DNA from: Burkholderia sp. D-99
Lineage (GTDB): Bacteria > Pseudomonadota > Gammaproteobacteria > Burkholderiales > Burkholderiaceae
Reading direction: 5' to 3'
Assembly (NCBI RefSeq): GCF_011605345.1
Contig: NZ_JAAOXM010000007.1
Coordinates: forward strand, 124,001 to 188,000
Length of the DNA: 64,000 nt
How positions within the stretch are numbered: position 1 is the stretch's first letter; every line of letters begins with the position of its first letter. Made by a program: the position numbers and the translations under genes. This document shows positions 62,111 through 64,000 of the stretch, one piece after another. Under the pieces are notes generated by a model. It saw nothing but the letters and a program-made list of their open reading frames with translations. It searched no databases and was not told where the DNA came from.

Positions 62111-62173
62111 TTGTGCTCCCTGAGTGACAGTAACGGGAGCGACTATCGCCGTGCGATCAGCACCTTTTAAAGT

Positions 62174-62222
62174 GGAATGTCCGGATTGCAGGAATGTCCT
62201 GCACTTTCACACTGAAATGTCC
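62174..62222. promoter_or_regulatory. Three GAATGTCC repeats before alpA, with a palindrome
   Basis: GGAATGTCC at 62174-62182 and 62191-62199, and GAAATGTCC at 62214-62222. The middle copy lies inside TGCAGGA-ATG-TCCTGCA (62187-62203). The repeats fill the gap between alpA and the 289-residue gene and probably bind a regulator. Confidence 0.6.
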
Positions 62223-62227
62223 GTCCC

Positions 62228-63097
62228 TCAATCGTCGTCTGCAAGTTGTTCTATCACCCGGCGCACGTGACGCTCAGAGATTCCCAGCTTCACTGCGATA
62301 GCTTTTCGCTCGTCGATTCCAATCTGGACCCCACGATTGCGATAGCGCGCGACTTCGGTCTTGACCAGTGCACGCGTTGCCGCACCCTTCGCGACATTGG
62401 CATCCCGGCCAACAGATCCGTCTCGCTTTCGCGTCTCGCGGCGCACCGCCTCTGCCGCCAGTTTCGCGGAAGCGGTCTTCAAGCGCCGATGCAGAAGTTC
62501 GAGCGTAGCGGTAAAGGCATGAGTGCTGCCGCAATGGACGAAAGCATAAATCCGCTGTTCGCGCTGGATGCTGCTGACATCAGCAGAAACAGCAAATTCA
62601 ATCGCGCGCTCCATGTCCGGCCATAGCTTTCGAATCTGCGCAGCGACGGCCTTGTCCGGCTTCGGTAGGTCGGACAAGTCTCCGCCAGCGCGCGCTCGCC
62701 GCCTTGCCTCCGCCACTCCACGCAAATACAAGGCGTACATCCATTCCGCCCGGTCGTACTTCCCGCCGCTTAGGCGTGCAACGTGCCCCGCATTCTGTTC
62801 CAGCGGATACGGCAATGAATCGCTCGATGCAAGCCGTCGGGCCCGAAGCAAATCTAGGCGCTCCATCTGAAAATGCTCGCGCTCCCACCGCTCATACTCC
62901 GCCTTGATTAGCTGAACAGCGGCGGCCTGTGCCGCAGGACTATCCCTGTCGACCTGATCGAGATGCAGAAAATGATCGGAGACTTGTTTGATTTTCGCTG
63001 ACGGGCCGCGATCGACAAACGCGGTCAGCTCGTTCGCTGATACCGGCTCTTCGTCGGGATCTATTTCCTCGTGCACGAGGTTGCGCGACTTTCTCAT
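62228..63097 (-). CDS. Element protein with a C-terminal helix-turn-helix
   Basis: The ATG at 63097 follows AAGGGTGG and gives 289 residues. The first 60 are acidic (EEIDPDEEPVSANEL). A helical middle contains LPYPLEQNAGHVARLSGGKYDRAEWMYALYLRGVAEARRRARAGG. The end (about 255-289) reads QIGIDERKAIAVKLGISERHVRRVIEQLADDD, a clear helix-turn-helix of the type that reads DNA. It may regulate element genes or act with replication. It is divergent from the partial gene at the right edge. Confidence 0.68.
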   Translation of the reverse strand: MRKSRNLVHEEIDPDEEPVSANELTAFVDRGPSAKIKQVSDHFLHLDQVDRDSPAAQAAAVQLIKAEYERWEREHFQMERLDLLRARRLASSDSLPYPLEQNAGHVARLSGGKYDRAEWMYALYLRGVAEARRRARAGGDLSDLPKPDKAVAAQIRKLWPDMERAIEFAVSADVSSIQREQRIYAFVHCGSTHAFTATLELLHRRLKTASAKLAAEAVRRETRKRDGSVGRDANVAKGAATRALVKTEVARYRNRGVQIGIDERKAIAVKLGISERHVRRVIEQLADDD

Positions 63098-63329
63098 ATC
63101 CACCCTTCGCGTGGACCTTCACGAAGAACGCCGAGCCAGCCGGTGAAGGTGTCCGGTTTTCGGGTGGCCGCCCTAGGCTCGACGGCAAGCATTTTCTCAC
63201 GAGTTACCACGCCGATAATTCCGCGCACTGAGTTCGAAGCCGCCAGCCTCTACCTATGCCGTCGCAGCCTACCGGTTATGCTTGAGCGGCAGCGTCACGT
63301 CGGGCCCCGAATAAGACGGAGAGACAACG

Positions 63330-64000
63330 ATGACTTTGATCATTGGACACGCCACAAGAGAAATAGGCTTCTTGATCGCCGACACCCTTCTAAGCTCGCC
63401 CGTCACATTGCGGGGTGATGGGGGCCCGTTCAACGGCGCACGTCATACATTGAAGGTTCACATACTGTCCGGCCGTCTAGCGGTCGCGTTCGCTGGTGAT
63501 CCCAGCTTAGCCTGCGACCTCATTGCGGAACTGAAAGCAGAGACTGAAACGCACCCAAACGTTGACGTCCCGAGATGTCTTTTGGAGATGTACCAACGAC
63601 GCGCAACTGAGATACCGGAAGCCCAGCGCGCAGACTTTCTAATTCTGCGACTGCTGGACAATGGCCCGATGCTTGACAAAGTGACGTTGGAGGACGGCAT
63701 ACGAAATGCCGAACGAGCCTACATTGGCGACGCAGAAGGCTACCGCCAGTTAAGCGCACTGTTGGGTGCGTATGCCGGGCCGAAGATACGCATGGTGCAA
63801 CAGCCGGACGGCTCATTCATAACGGAGCCATTCGAGCCGATGGATGGCGAGCGATGGTTCGCGGTCGCGGCGGATGCATTGGAAAGGCTGTGTCATAGGA
63901 AATCCGTCGAAACGGTCGGCTCCGTAACCGACGCAGTTACCAGAGTGGTAAATGCTCGAATCTCTGGGGAACTGGAGTATTTGCAATCGGTGTACGTGGG
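63330..64000 (+). CDS. Possible Ntn-hydrolase (proteasome/HslV-like) protein, cut by the window edge
   Basis: The frame starts at 63330 (GGAGA before the ATG) and stays open for about 223 residues to the right edge, with no stop. The N-terminus MTLIIGHATREIGFLIADTLLSSP, followed by HTLKVHILSGRLAVAFAGDPSLACDLIAELKAE, resembles the pattern of HslV and proteasome beta subunits: Thr2 as a possible nucleophile, an Asp in the ADTLL strand, a Lys in HTLKV, and an AGFAG-like AVAFAGD turn. This is inference. Codon use is lower in GC than the core genome. It faces away from the regulator gene and may be accessory or defence cargo. Confidence 0.55.
   Translation, partial: MTLIIGHATREIGFLIADTLLSSPVTLRGDGGPFNGARHTLKVHILSGRLAVAFAGDPSLACDLIAELKAETETHPNVDVPRCLLEMYQRRATEIPEAQRADFLILRLLDNGPMLDKVTLEDGIRNAERAYIGDAEGYRQLSALLGAYAGPKIRMVQQPDGSFITEPFEPMDGERWFAVAADALERLCHRKSVETVGSVTDAVTRVVNARISGELEYLQSVYV

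Overview
The window looks like a piece of the main chromosome of a Burkholderia species, most likely of the B. cepacia complex. The evidence is the high GC content, the codon use and the gene content: an FtsK paralogue with a very long linker, an intracellular PHA depolymerase with a catalytic Cys, parC/parE, htpG, ubiC, tal, purT and a lone RsxB next to nth. This is inference from protein families; no database was searched.

Positions 1-53.4 kb are core chromosome with many short operons. In order: the start of a DEAD-box helicase (cut by the window edge), a MliC-type lysozyme inhibitor, a small lipoprotein, purT, a META lipoprotein, ftsK, a lactonase-like beta-propeller, a GH15 glycosidase, PHA depolymerase, a TetR regulator, rsxB-nth, a DMT exporter, two cytochromes c, a MoxR/VWA pair, benE, tal, a PhnB-like VOC protein, and a lipoprotein operon with two micro-lipoproteins of 24-25 residues. 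Then come a DUF3311 plus sodium:solute symporter pair, a spermidine-synthase-like protein, a small variable patch (toxin-antitoxin pair with a perfect 26-bp operator palindrome and two hypothetical genes), htpG-ubiC-DNA glycosylase, a MocR-regulated cluster (VOC, DMT exporter, aminotransferase, RidA, PhzF), a GGDEF-EAL protein, a chromate transporter, a PACE pump with a divergent LysR regulator, copD, parE/parC, uup, a DUF4399 protein and rubredoxin.

From 53.36 kb to the right edge lies an integrated P4-like satellite or prophage. It enters at the 3' end of tRNA-Arg(CCT), next to a P4-type tyrosine integrase. Leftward genes then follow: two unknown cargo genes, a 958-residue PriCT_2/toprim/DUF927 primase-helicase with iteron-like repeats just beyond its 3' end, five small early genes, AlpA and a 289-residue HTH protein. 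A rightward gene cut by the window end has a weak resemblance to proteasome-type Ntn hydrolases. The right attachment site is not in the window.

The most notable signal is in the leader of the early operon (about 61.22-61.50 kb, minus strand). A well-formed sigma70-type promoter is followed by an arrangement like the P4 CI / P1 C4 antisense-RNA immunity system. A central sequence (seqB) can pair with an upstream copy (seqA) and a downstream copy (seqC). Both copies show the same 8-nt sequence in hairpin loops closed by different stems, and seqC includes the ribosome binding site of the first early gene. A terminator-like hairpin lies between seqA and seqB. The window therefore appears to hold a complete P4-style RNA immunity switch that protein-only annotation would miss.
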